From Haberlea rhodopensis (Eukaryota; Streptophyta; Magnoliopsida; Lamiales; Gesneriaceae): DNA of 64,000 nucleotides. Positions 1 to 10,620 of the stretch are shown here, piece by piece; position 1 is the stretch's first letter; the number at the start of each line of letters is the position of its first letter. The stretch lies in contig CAJQUN010000043.1 in assembly GCA_907163345.1 (NCBI GenBank), positions 4,639,001-4,703,000 on the forward strand, read 5' to 3'. A program made the translations under genes and the position numbers. Under the pieces are notes generated by a model that ran no database searches, was not told the origin of the DNA, and was given only the letters and a program-made list of their open reading frames with translations.

Positions 1-1765
1 ACCAATACACAAAATCCCATAATCACAATAATGAAATTCATAATTTACAACACAAGTAAATACTAATGAATTTTAAATGATACTCCCTGGATGGCAACAT
101 CCTCATCCGGGATTCCGTGTACTGTCCCTGTTCTCACAATCATCAAACTCATCAAATCTCATAAATCAGTAAATCAACACATTGATTTAACTCATAGCAT
201 GCCTGGTTCTCAAGTATCAATAATTAATGATTCCAAATTCATTATACATACAAATATAGATATCTCGATATCTAACACTGATTTTCAACTTTGATACCAA
301 TCATAGATAGCTCAAATGCCTAGCATTTATTTTACCAATTTTCCATTTCACTTAGACATCTCACATGTCTTACAATAAATACATGATCCCACGATCATTC
401 TCAGGCATCTCAAATGCCCTACCCTTTATTTTACAAATTCTCATTTATACTTAGACATCTCACATGTCTCACAATAGTCATATAAACCCAGTACCCATAC
501 CTCTTATAAGGTCATACTACTCTAGTACTACGCACACTTGTGGCAGCGATATCAAGACTAGGTCGTTCCATAGTCATATCGACACACATATATATATATA
601 TATAGCCATACCCACAAACATCTAATGCAATTACAACACATTATGCATTTCACAATTGCTATCACATAAAGTAATGCTCGTACGTCACACGTACCTCAAA
701 TCTCCGAAGTCCGAGCCAAACCTTGCTCGAGTTCCATGCTCCGAGGAACAATGTGCTAACACGATAAATAATTCACAATTATTTACGAACATGCAACCCA
801 TGCTCAAGCACACCCATAACCCTCAAAAATATTGTCAACACACGACAATTAACCATTATCGAAAATTGCTCAAGAACACCTTCAATAATTCGAACCCTAT
901 CATAACAATTCGAACTCAAATAATCACTATAATTCATCAAAACATAAATTAATCAATCAACAACAACAATAATCGCCCCACATGCCAAAGCCCCAAATTT
1001 TCGAACCCTAACTCATCCAAACAGCATGAAAATCGAATAAATTGGCAACCAATTTCTTTGAACCACAAAGCAAGAAATTTTCGACACAAAAAGCAGTACA
1101 AAACGCCCCAAAAACACTGGAAGAAAAGCCCCAAAAATCGTACCAAAATCGAGCCACAAAATCGGACGGAAATCCAGTTTCGAACCCTACGCTTTTCTGG
1201 CAAATCCGAGCTCAAATCGTGACCAAACTTCAAATTGATGGTATGGATAGGAGCGCCTGGAAGAGACGAATCCAACGGCGGGTGGCACGCGCCGAACGGC
1301 GGCGGGCGAACGGCCTGAAGTCGCGTGGGTCAAAGGGGATCGGGAAAGGGTGTTGGCGCGGGAGAGAGAAAGCGACGGGAATGGTGGGGAAAATGGTTCC
1401 AATAATTAAAATCTCGGGTTCAACTGGTATTTATAGCAAAAATACCCCGAAATACTAATAGCCCCACAAATACATCATGATTCATTAAAAATCATCTGTT
1501 TTCAAAAATTCTCTCTCTAACTCAAAAACTCCCTACCGGTGCCCACACAAAGCATCCGAGAATCTGAGTCACACTAAAAACCCAACTCACAGGTTTTCAC
1601 CGAAATGAGAATACGATCTCAACCTCGGGATCCAACGATCCCAACTACTCAAATAGACGAGCCCAGAAGGCCCAACACCGCGATTAAACTCCAAATCGCC
1701 ACGTAAAACAACTTTACGGGTTATTAACACTCCGGGATTAACATCCCTAATCTCTGGTCATCACA
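1..1765 (-). repeat. LTR of non-coding element B (probable 3' LTR, cut by the window edge)
   Basis: Read on the minus strand, the LTR starts at 1765 with TGTGATGACC and runs left off the window. It matches the minus LTR at 11562-14124 closely and the plus LTRs at 1766-3997, 7778-10381 and 16059-18524 in reverse. The terminal CCTTACA lies outside the window. Because the LTR at 11562-14124 is next to a primer site and so is B's 5' LTR, this one is best read as B's 3' LTR. It is separated from the rest of B by the insertion of A and a deletion at 1765/1766. No gene is seen in it; the open frames are chance. Confidence 0.75.
1428..1435 (-). promoter_or_regulatory. TATA box of element B LTR
   Basis: TATAAATA on the minus strand, about 330 bases into the LTR. 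The same site occurs at the same place in the other A/B/C LTRs, just upstream of a short CT-rich stretch where transcription would begin. Position and conservation support an RNA polymerase II promoter; no start site has been mapped. Confidence 0.6.
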
Positions 1766-2512
1766 TCCTCTCTCTCCCTCCCGCGGCGCGATTTTCCCGA
1801 TCTCCCCTGCCCCCCCCGCTTCAGGCGCTTCGCCCGCCGCCGTCCGGCCGCCGTTCGGCGCGTGCGACCCATCACCGGCTTCGTCTTGTCGAGGCGCAGC
1901 TATCCCCTCCGTCAATTCGAAGTTTTGTCATGTTTTGAAGTCGGATTTAGCAGGAATGCGTCGATCCCCAAAAGCTAGGGTTCTTCGATTTCGGTCGATT
2001 TTCCTTCCGATTTTCGATTGGGTAACCTTCCTTACCCCTTTTCCATGCTTGTGATGTATTCCCCTGCCTTTTTGTGAATTATTGTGTTCGAATTTAAAGA
2101 ATTAAGGGTTCGAATTTAAGGGCTTGTTTGGGTTCGAATTTAAGGGTTTTGAGTTCGAAAATTGGGGTTTTTTGGCAAGGGGTGTTGATTCTTGCTTTGA
2201 TGGTTTAATTCACATTTTAGATGAATTATGGTGTTTATTTGGGTTCGATTTGTGAGATAAAGGTTCGAATTTTGTAGGGTGTTCTTGAGCAATTTTCGAT
2301 ATTGTCTCATTCGTTCCCCTCCCTGCGTGTACCCTGCCCCGGGTCTTTTTAAAGGTTAATTGTCGTGTGTTGACAATGTTTTGAGGGTTATAGGTGTGCT
2401 TGAGCATGGGTTACATGTTCGTAAATAATTGTGAATTATTTATCGTGTTAGCACATCATTCCTCGGGGCATGGAACTCGAGCAAGGTTTGGCTCGGACTT
2501 CGGAGATTTAAG

Positions 2513-2518
2513 GTACGT
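2513..2518 (+). promoter_or_regulatory. Conserved splice-donor-like site AAG|GTACGT in LTR
   Basis: The bases before GT fit a plant 5' splice site, and a reversed ACGTAC follows within a few bases. The same site is in every LTR family here: 694 (-), 8896, 12915 (-), 17166, 21799 (-), 29361 (-), 36165 (-), 37634 (-), 38548 (-), 48165, 52841, 56716 (-), 60761 (-) and, as GTATGT, 63518. Splicing is inferred, not shown. Confidence 0.45.
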
Positions 2519-2728
2519 GCGACGTACGAGCATTTCTATATATTAGAGCATTGTGAAATGCATAAGGTATTTTTGATTGCATTGAATATTGTACGTATGG
2601 TTATACATATATGTTGATATAGCCAAGGAACGACCAAATCTTGATATCGCCGCTTGTAGCGTGCGTGACACTAGAGTAGGATAACTCTTACAAGATATAA
2701 GGGGTACTGGGTTTATATGACTATTGTA

Positions 2729-2945
2729 AGACATTTGAGATGTCTAGGTTCATAGAATCATGTATTCAATATAAGACATTTGAGATGTCAAGGTTCATAG
2801 AATCATGTATTCATTATAAGACATTTGAGATGTCTAGGTTCATAGAATCATGTATTCATTATAAGACATTTGAGATGTCTAGGTTCGTAGAATCAAGTAT
2901 TCATTATAAGACATTTGAGATGTCTAGGTATAATGAAGAATTGGT
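2729..2945 (+). repeat. 45-bp tandem repeat of small inverted repeats in A 5' LTR
   Basis: Five units start at 2729, 2774, 2819, 2864 and 2909, exactly 45 bp apart. Each begins with AGACAT-TTGAG-ATGTCT, a 6-bp stem with a 5-base loop. The second unit has a one-base change at the end of its 3' arm. The 3' LTR has the same five units at 9112-9308. B and C carry only one or two units, with variant arms (GGCAT/ATGCC, AGATAT/ATATCT). Confidence 0.9.
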
Positions 2946-4001
2946 AAAATAAATGCTACGCATTTGAGCTATCTGTGATTGATAGCGAGGTTGTGAAATC
3001 AGTATTAGATATTGAGGTATCTATCTTTGCATGATTAATGAGTTTGCAATCACTATCTGTTGATATTCAAGGATTAGGCATGGACGAGTTAATCAATGTG
3101 TTGATTTACTGATTTTTGAGATTTGATGAGTTTGATGATTGTGAGAACAGGGACAGTACACGGAATCCCGGATGAGGTTGCCATCCAGGGAGTATTATTT
3201 AAAATTCATTTGTATTTACCTTTGTTGTAAATTATGAATTTCATTATTGTGATTATGGTATTTTGTGTATTGGTATGCTCACCCCGTTGGGGGCTGTCTC
3301 TGTTGGGACAGGTGAGGAGGTACATCGATGGCTGTGGAGCTGAGCTCGAGCTGTTGATTGGAGGTACTCCCAGGATCGTGGTACCAGGGCTTGATGGAGC
3401 ACGGTATCGTATAGAGTACTTATATACACCTGAGGATTTTATACATATTCATGATGCTCGCATGTGAGCACGATTATACTTGTATATGGATTGTATATAA
3501 AGGCATGAGCCTTTCTCTCTTTCATTTGAGGTTGCATGCAATTAGAGGTTGAATTGCTAAATGATATGAGAGTCATTGGTGTATTATGTGGGTGTTGAAA
3601 CCCACTTTTGTAGTCATATGTGTGGCGTCTTCCCTGGCTGGGAATTTACTTGTATTACTGCTTTCTGATGAGTATTATGTGTTCCCTGGCCGGGAATTAT
3701 GTTATGTGTTGTGCTTTTTTTTTTGGGATAGCTCTATTTATGGGGAGACTCTGCCCAAATTTTTATAAAAGTTCACAAGTGAAAAGTGGCACCAAGGGGT
3801 TGGTAAAGGGCAAACATATGAGTCTTTTATTGTTAGGATGATGATCTTATAACATTGAGTATTAAAGGAAATTTTGTAATTGACATTCAATGGTAAAGTA
3901 TCATCTGAGCTTCCCGATTGACTTTTTATTGAAAGCATGTGCCACACATAGTGGTTAATACACTAATCAGGGGTTAAGGGCTAAGGGGGTCCTTACATTA
4001 G

Positions 4002-4013
4002 TGGTATCAGAGC
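4002..4013 (+). other. Primer binding site, initiator tRNA-Met (element A)
   Basis: TGGTATCAGAGC, the complement of the 3' end of plant initiator tRNA-Met, lies four bases after the LTR end CCTTACA. It primes minus-strand DNA synthesis in Ty3/gypsy and many other plant LTR elements. It fixes the strand of the element and the LTR boundary. Confidence 0.93.
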
Positions 4014-4574
4014 AGTGGTTGCTCATTGGGGCTGTTAAGGGCCTAGGAAGTTATTGATAGCACATATTTATGCATGATGGCATTAATGTTGTATGACATA
4101 ACAAATTGTTTATGTGCTATTATGATATGAAAAGTGGTATTGCTAACCATTGTGGTTGCAGGAATCGTGTGGAACACGATAGGATGGCATTAATAGTGAT
4201 GTCTGGCACTCTGTGTGTTACGTGCCAAGGAATCTGATTTTGTAAGAGAATCAGGTAAAAGGGATATTTCCGAGGTAACATGTCTTGGTATACGTATTGA
4301 CATGCAAGTGGTTGCATATATGTATTGAATGTTGATGCATAGCGTATATGGCTATTGTTGTTAACCCTGATGGTTGCAGGTTACAGGAAATATGGAGTAC
4401 GAAAAGGAATGATGATTATACATATGTACGGGCATCCCAAGGGCAACATGTATTATGTGTTTAGTCATTTAACACAAGGTAAATCAAGGTATGCATAAGA
4501 TAGTGCATTATGATATGATACATGTTGATACGCATCGTTTTGCATATGTATATGTGAAATATAAAGTGAGGATT

Positions 4575-4930
4575 TCAGTGCTTACACTAAGGTCCATATG
4601 AGCGAGGAAGAATTCCGCTTATATGGAGTAGTAAGAAGCATTGAAATGCACTATTGATATTTCACGAGTCCAGGTTATCCTAGTGAGGATTTCAATGCTT
4701 ATGCTAAGGTCCATATGAAGCGAGGAAAAATTCCGCTTATGTGGAGTAGTAAGAAGCATTGAAATGCACTACTGATAAGTGACTCAATTCCATAAGAAGC
4801 AAGAATTCTGCTGACATGGATTCCATAGGAAGCGAGGAAAAAGTTCCGCTTACTTGGATTTCCATAAGGAGCAAGAATTCTGCTTATGTGGATTCCATAG
4901 GAAGCGAGGAAAAATTCCGCTTACGTGGAA
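4575..4930 (+). repeat. Nested inverted-repeat array, AAGCG...CGCTT type
   Basis: Repeated short stems such as AAGCG-aggaaaaattc-CGCTT alternate with AAGCA-agaattc-TGCTT, so the arms change together. They are enclosed by a second pair of arms (TCCAT...TGGA) and, in two copies, by a 12-bp outer pair (ATTTCAATGCTT with AAGCATTGAAAT). The region lies downstream of the primer site, in what would be the RNA leader. No coding potential is seen. Confidence 0.75.
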
Positions 4931-4972
4931 AAGGAAGGAGGAACCATAATTTCATGTGTCGATTTATATTAT

Positions 4973-5109
4973 AGCGATGGTTCATTCCGCTATATTGATA
5001 GGCGATGGTTCATTCCGCCAGGTGTATTTATAGCGATGGTTCATTCCGCTATATTGATTGGCGATGGTTCATTCCGCCAGGTGTATTGATAGCGATGCCT
5101 CTTTCCGCT
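4973..5109 (+). repeat. 59-bp composite inverted-repeat array (AGCG/CGCT alternating with GGCG/CGCC)
   Basis: Units start at 4973, 5001, 5032, 5060 and 5091, giving alternating steps of 28 and 31 bp. The centre ATGGTTCATTC is constant in the first four units. The arms alternate between AGCG/CGCT and GGCG/CGCC, each still able to pair. Looser units continue to about 5550, including GACG...CGTC and ATGCCA...TGGCAT. The same 59-bp period occurs on the other strand in B at 10384-10620. Confidence 0.88.
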
Positions 5110-7765
5110 ACTATGTTGATGATGATTCATGCTCAGGTGTATAGCGAGGTTTCATGCCATTTATTATATGACGAGGTGTCATACCGTCGATTCTATAGCG
5201 AGGGATTGTGCCGCTATGTACTCAGCACAGGATTTTGCCGCCTTCGAGCGATGGGTACTGATTACGCACTATTATTGAGCGACGGAGACAGGTATGCCGC
5301 TATATTGTTAGCGATGAGGTATGAGATATTGCTATTCTATTTGCTTTATTGTAGCTGGCATGCGTTGAGATACATGTTTTTATGACTATTTTACTAGCAT
5401 AATAGTGGATGACATACGCTGATGTACATGTATCGTCACTAGTTGACAATGTCTTAGATGCCATGAGTTGGCATGTATCGTCACGGGATGACGATGACGA
5501 TGGTGTAGGAGATGTCTTATTAGACATGCATCATCGTTACGATGATCGATGCGTTGAGTATGCGTATTCAGTGGTATGCCTTGGGTGCCAGTACCGAGCA
5601 CAAGGTGGTGTGTGCGGCACCGATTGACGTGACCCTTATACCGAGCGGGTTGCTCGAGGAATGGATGGATGCGCTGTACATGTGATTGTACCGCAGCTTA
5701 CGTTTGGGGTGATCATATTACGAGTGGTGATCCTTGAGGTATGCTCGTCGGAATGGCTTTTGGCCATGTGATTTGACGACAGGAGTAATCATGGAGGAAA
5801 TTACTCGCTTTCTGTCGATGTGACATGTGGTAGACATGGTCACACCACCCTTGAGGGTGTAGGATGGGTCCTAAGGGAGTAGGATCAGGTTATGTTAAGT
5901 ACATAGGGACATTGGAGTGTCCAGGGTGTATCGGCATTAGAGGAATGTTGGATAAAGACCCATTACTCTATTGAGTTTTCTTCCCATAGTATGATATACC
6001 ATGTGGAAACATCCATCTTATTGGTAGGTTTGAGGTGAACCTAGAGAGGCAGCGACTAGTTTGTCTGCCGTGTGTGTGCAGCACCATGAGGGGCTTGCTA
6101 GAGCCGTTATACTGCTCGTTGGAACCAAGTTTGGCAAATTGTAAGGTGATACGATGTGGATTGTGGTGGACTCTAGTAGTCACCATGTCATTTGAGGTTG
6201 AGGCTGAGGTTGTGCATGCCTCACTGAAACGTGTATACGTTATGTTTAATTTTGGTGAGACTTGTCTGGGACAGCTCACAATGTTGGAGTACCAACAAGA
6301 GAGTCATCAAGTCGTTGTTGACTCGATCTGAGGGAAACAGTGTATTTGGGATACAATGGGTGTTATTGTATCCAGTTTTTCCGAACAGTGGTTCAAGACT
6401 AGTGGATCTCGAGTTCGATGGCACTTCCCTTGTGAGGAAGGAGGTAGTATTATACCTATTTGGGAATCTTTGAAAGATTCGGTGAGTTGGTGCTTGTGGT
6501 GTTGATTTTGAGAATCACGCCGTGTTGTTAATCGTCGATTTTCATTCTCCATTGGATGGGAATGACTTAGGATTGACATTTGTATTTGGGGCTTAGGGGT
6601 ATGTTGCAGATACCCGAGCCAAGTGCATTGAGTATGCATGAGGTGTTCGTGCTTAGGCAGGTATACCGATGAGTATACGGATGCCAGTTGTTGATTTCCT
6701 TTTGTCAAGCATAGAGTCATGCTATTTTTAGATGGTTAAATCTCTGATGAGAGATATGGAACACCTTGAGATTGGGAATCTCCATGGCACGATGATTATG
6801 AGGGATAATCGTGAAGTTAGTTGACTACCCTTGAGGAGGAATTATCTTGTGTGGGTTAAGGTATTTCCTTGTTGGTATTTTCTTTCGAGTTTTCGATAGC
6901 CTTCCCAAGTTTTGATTGTTAAATCCTAGGATTATCAAGGGATGGCAGGAATTCGGATTGGTTGGGTGTCACTGTCGACACAAGCGTTGAGGATGCAATG
7001 GGTTTATTGCATGCCCTTTCAGAATTTTAAACTCTGTGGAGTCTCGGTTGTTATTTATGATCAGGACGTGATTCTTGGAACATCCGGAGGTGGACATCTT
7101 GTGAGATGTCTTTGTGTGAATCTGTGGCCGTGAGTTGCCCAAATTGAGTTGCAATGATGCGACTGCTCCTTCGTCGGAGGAGGTTTGAGAGTGGAAACCA
7201 GGTTTGGTATGTATACTAGTGTTTCCCTCGTAACGATGAATGTTAGACATCGTGAGTCTTGATAGAGATGTCATGGAATGATATCTACGATAGAATCAGG
7301 AGCGATTCGAATCCTTACAGTTTCAGTTGACTAACTGCTTTTGGATTATTAGCGTTGAGCTGTGCTGACGCTCTTTGACGTTATGATGGATTTGGAAGTC
7401 TATGCCACTCCAGAGTTTGACACGAGGTCAACGTTCTCACGGTTGAGGTGTCATTCAGGATGCGTTCTTACTAGTTGTATTAGAACTAAGGATGACTGTC
7501 CGATCTACAGTCGTAAGTATAGGTTGTTTTGCAGTCATGAGAGACTGACTTTTGGGATGACCCGCATCGAGGTACGTTTTGCCTCTTAGGTGATATGTTG
7601 GTTTTGGTATGTCGCTCTGTTTCAGAGTTTGATGAAAGGTAAGTATCCTCGCGTTTATTAATACGATTCTGATATGGTCAAGAATCGGGGTTATGGCTTC
7701 ATGTTGTTGTGTAGCCTGGGTGTTACGTGATACACCAGTGCTAATTTCGAGGACGAAATTCTTTT

Positions 7766-7777
7766 AGTGGGGGATAT
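7766..7777 (+). other. Polypurine tract of element A
   Basis: AGTGGGGGATAT directly precedes the 3' LTR start TGTGATGACC at 7778. It is the expected primer for plus-strand DNA synthesis. The same tract precedes the LTR of C at 16059. Confidence 0.85.
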
Positions 7778-10381
7778 TGTGATGACCAGGGATTATAGAT
7801 GTTAATCCCGTAGTGTTAATAATCCCTAAAGTGGTTTTACGTGGCGATTTGGAGTTTAATCGAGGTGTTGGGCCTTCTGGCTCGTTTATTTGGGTAGTTG
7901 GGATCGTTGGATCCAGAGGTTGAGATTGTATTCTCATTTGGGTGAAAAACCTAAGTGTTGGGTTTTTGATGTGTCTCGGGATCTCGGGTGCTGTGTGAGC
8001 ACCGGTAGGGGGTTTTGGAGTTAGAGAGAGATTTTTTGAAACAGATGATTTTTAATGAATCATGATGTATTTGTGGGGCTATTAGTATTTCGGGGTATTT
8101 TTGCTATAAATACCAGTTGAACCCGAGATTTTAAAAATTAAATTCATTTCATCACCTCATCCTCTCTCTCCTTCCCGCGGCGCGATTTTCCCGATCTCCC
8201 CTGCCCCCGCCGCTTCAGGCGCTTCGCCCGCCGCCGTTCGGCGCGTGCGACCCGTCACCGGCTTCGTCTCGTCGAGGCGCAGCTATCCCCTCCGTCAATT
8301 CGAAGTTTCGTCGCGTTTTGAAGTCGGATTTAGCAGGAATGCGTCGATCCCCAAAAGCTAGGGTTCTTCGATTTCGGTCGATTTTCCTTCCGATTTTCGA
8401 TTGGGTAACCTTCCTTACCCCTTTTCCATGCTTGTGATGTATTCCCCTGCCTTTTTGTGAATTATTGTGTTCGAATTTAAAGAATTAAGGGTTCGAATTT
8501 AAGGGCTTGTTTGGGTTCGAATTTAAGGGTTTTGAGTTCGAAAATTGGGGGTTTTTGGCAAGGGGTGTTGATTCTTGCTTTGATGGTTTAATTCACATTT
8601 TAGATGAATTATGGTGTTTATTTGGGTTCGATTTGTGAGATAAAGGTTCGAATTTTGTAGGGTGTTCTTGAGCAATTTTCGATATTGTCTCATTCGTTCC
8701 CCTCCCTGCGTGTACCCTGCCCCGGGTCTTTTTAAAGGTTAATTGTCGTGTGTTGACAATGTTTTGAGGGTTATAGGTGTGCTTGAGCATGGGTTACATG
8801 TTCGTAAATAATTGTGAATTATTTATCGTGTTAGCACATCATTCCTCGGGGCATGGAACTCGAGCAAGGTTTGGCTCGGACTTCGGAGATTTAAGGTACG
8901 TGCGACGTACGAGCATTTCTATATATTAGAGCATTGTGAAATGCATAAGGTATTTTTGATTGCATTGAATATTGTACGTATGGTTATACATATATGTTGA
9001 TATAGCCAAGGAACGACCAAATCTTGATATCGCCGCTTGTAGCGTGCGTGACACTAGAGTAGGATAACTCTTACAAGATATAAGGGGTACTGGGTTTATA
9101 TGACTATTGTAAGACATTTGAGATGTCTAGGTTCATAGAATCATGTATTCAATATAAGACATTTGAGATGTCTAGGTTCATAGAATCATGTATTCATTAT
9201 AAGACATTTGAGATGTCTAGGTTCATAGAATCATGTATTCATTATAAGACATTTGAGATGTCTAGGTTCGTAGAATCAAGTATTCATTATAAGACATTTG
9301 AGATGTCTAGGTATAATGAAGAATTGGTAAAATAAATGCTAGGCATTTGAGCTATCTGTGATTGATAGCGAGGTTGTGAAATCAGTATTAGATATTGAGG
9401 TATCTATTTTTGCATGATTAATGAGTTTGCAATCACTATCTGTTGATATTCAAGGATTAGGCATGCGACGAGTTAATCAATGTGTTGATTTACTGATTTT
9501 TGAGATTTGATGAGTTTGATGATTGTGAGAACAGGGACAGTACACGGAATCCCGGATGAGGTTGCCATCCAGGGAGTATTATTTAAAATTCATTTGTATT
9601 TACCTTTGTTGTAAATTATGAATTTCATTATTGTGATTATGGGATTTTGTGTATTGGTATGCTCACCCCGTTGGGGGCTGTCTCTGTTGGGACAGGTGAA
9701 GAGGTACATCGATGGCTGTGGAGCTGAGCTCGAGCTGTTGATTGGAGGTACTCCTAGGATCGTGGTACCAGGGCTTGATGGAGCACGGTATCGTATAGAG
9801 TACTTATATACACCTGAGGATTTTATACATATTCATGATGCTAGCATGTAAGCACGATTATTCTTGTATATGGATTGTATATAAAGGCATGAGCCTTTCT
9901 CTCTTTCATTTGAGGTTGCATGCAATTAGAGGTTCAATTGCTAAATGATATGAGAGTCATTGGTGTATTATGTGGGTGTTGAAACCCACTTTTGTAGTCA
10001 TATGTGTGGCGTCTTCCCTGGCTGGGAATTTACTTGTATTACTGCTTTCTGATGAGTATTATGTGTTACCTGGCCGGGAATTATGTTATGTGTTGTGCTT
10101 TTTTTTTTTGGGATAGCTCTATTTATGGGGAGACTCTGCCCAAATTTTTATAAAAGTTCACAAGTGAAAAGTGGCACCAAGGGGTTGGTAAAGGGCAAAC
10201 ATATGAGTCTTTTATTGTTAGGATGATGATCTTATAACATTGAGTATTAAAGGAAATTTTGTAATTGACATTCAATGGTAAAGTATCATCTGAGCTTCCC
10301 AATTGACTTTTTATTGAAAGCATGTGCCACACATAGTGGTTAATACACTATCAGGGGTTAAGGGCTAAGGGGGTCCTTACA
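7778..10381 (+). repeat. 3' LTR of element A (complete, 2604 bp)
   Basis: It runs from TGTGATGACC to CCTTACA. The TATA box TATAAATA is at 8105-8112, the donor-like AAG|GTACGT at 8896, and five 45-bp units at 9112-9308. A second TATAAA-like stretch near 9888 could be part of the 3' processing region. The base after 10381 is already B internal sequence in the opposite orientation. Apart from a few single-base differences it equals 1766-3997. Confidence 0.92.
8105..8112 (+). promoter_or_regulatory. TATA box of A 3' LTR
   Basis: TATAAATA sits about 330 bases into the LTR, followed within 35-60 bases by a CT-rich stretch. It is at the same place in C (16389-16396) and in B (13788-13795, minus). 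Because the 5' LTR of A lacks this segment, only the 3' copy could drive transcription, and it would read out into B. Confidence 0.65.
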
Positions 10382-10620
10382 ATAGCGGAATGAACCATCG
10401 CTATCAATATACATGGCGGCAAGAACCATCGCCAGTCAATATAGCGGAATGAACCATCGCTATCAATATACATGGCGGCAAGAACCATCGCCAGTCAATA
10501 TAGCCGAATGAACCATCGCTATCAATATACATGGCGGCAAGAACCATCGCCAGTCAATATAGCTGAATGAACCATCGCTATCAATATACATGGCGGCAAG
10601 AACCATCGCCAGTCAATATA
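10382..10620 (-). repeat. 59-bp composite inverted-repeat array in B
   Basis: About four copies of a 59-bp unit start at 10384, 10443, 10502 and 10561. Each holds one AGCG...CGCT and one GGCG...CGCC inverted repeat around a shared AACCAT core. It is the reverse complement of the array at 4973-5109 of A. The third and fourth units have decayed arms (AGCC, AGCT). Confidence 0.88.

Larger units (their letters stand above)
1766..3997 (+). repeat. 5' LTR of element A, missing its first ~380 bp
   Basis: It begins abruptly at the base matching about 8157 of the 3' LTR and ends in CCTTACA at 3997. The part before the TATA box is absent, so this copy has lost its own promoter. The left junction abuts the first base of the minus LTR at 1765. 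Inside are four TTCGAA palindromes (2087, 2109, 2133, 2154), an AAG|GTACGT donor-like site at 2513 and a 45-bp tandem repeat. Confidence 0.85.
3998..7777 (+). other. Non-coding internal domain of element A
   Basis: There is no frame long enough for gag, protease, reverse transcriptase or integrase, and no recognisable fragment of them apart from the terminal GAGGACGAAAT. The first 1.5 kb is built mostly of small inverted repeats (4575-4930, 4973-5109 and on to about 5550). The second half (about 5840-7777) is AT-balanced unique-looking sequence that is repeated in element C at 14125-16058. Short conserved frames at 7362 (A) and 15644 (C) share most residues but probably reflect DNA similarity only. 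Confidence 0.75.
1766..10381 (+). mobile_element. Element A: non-coding LTR retrotransposon (LARD type), 5' LTR truncated
   Basis: The order is truncated 5' LTR (1766-3997), initiator-Met primer site (4002-4013), 3.8 kb internal domain without long reading frames, polypurine tract, and complete 3' LTR (7778-10381). The two LTRs are almost identical by eye, so insertion was recent. No gag or pol can be read. The last internal bases keep a GAGGACGAAAT motif that in element G lies at the end of the gag-pol frame, so A looks like a deletion or replacement derivative of a chromovirus moved by proteins of another element. It lies inside B's internal domain. No target duplication can be checked because its left end is missing. 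Confidence 0.85.

Noticed and set aside
2740..2952. Repetitive peptide frame (MSRFIESCIHYKTFE repeats) as a tandem-repeat protein
   Set aside because: 45 is a multiple of three, so the 45-bp LTR repeat stays open by arithmetic. B and C do not keep the frame.
9888..9895. TATATAAAGGC near 9888 (and 3494, 18028) as the main promoter of A/C LTRs
   Set aside because: It lies in the 3' part of the LTR, after the donor-like site and array. The TATAAATA near base 330 fits the promoter position better. It could still be a minor promoter.
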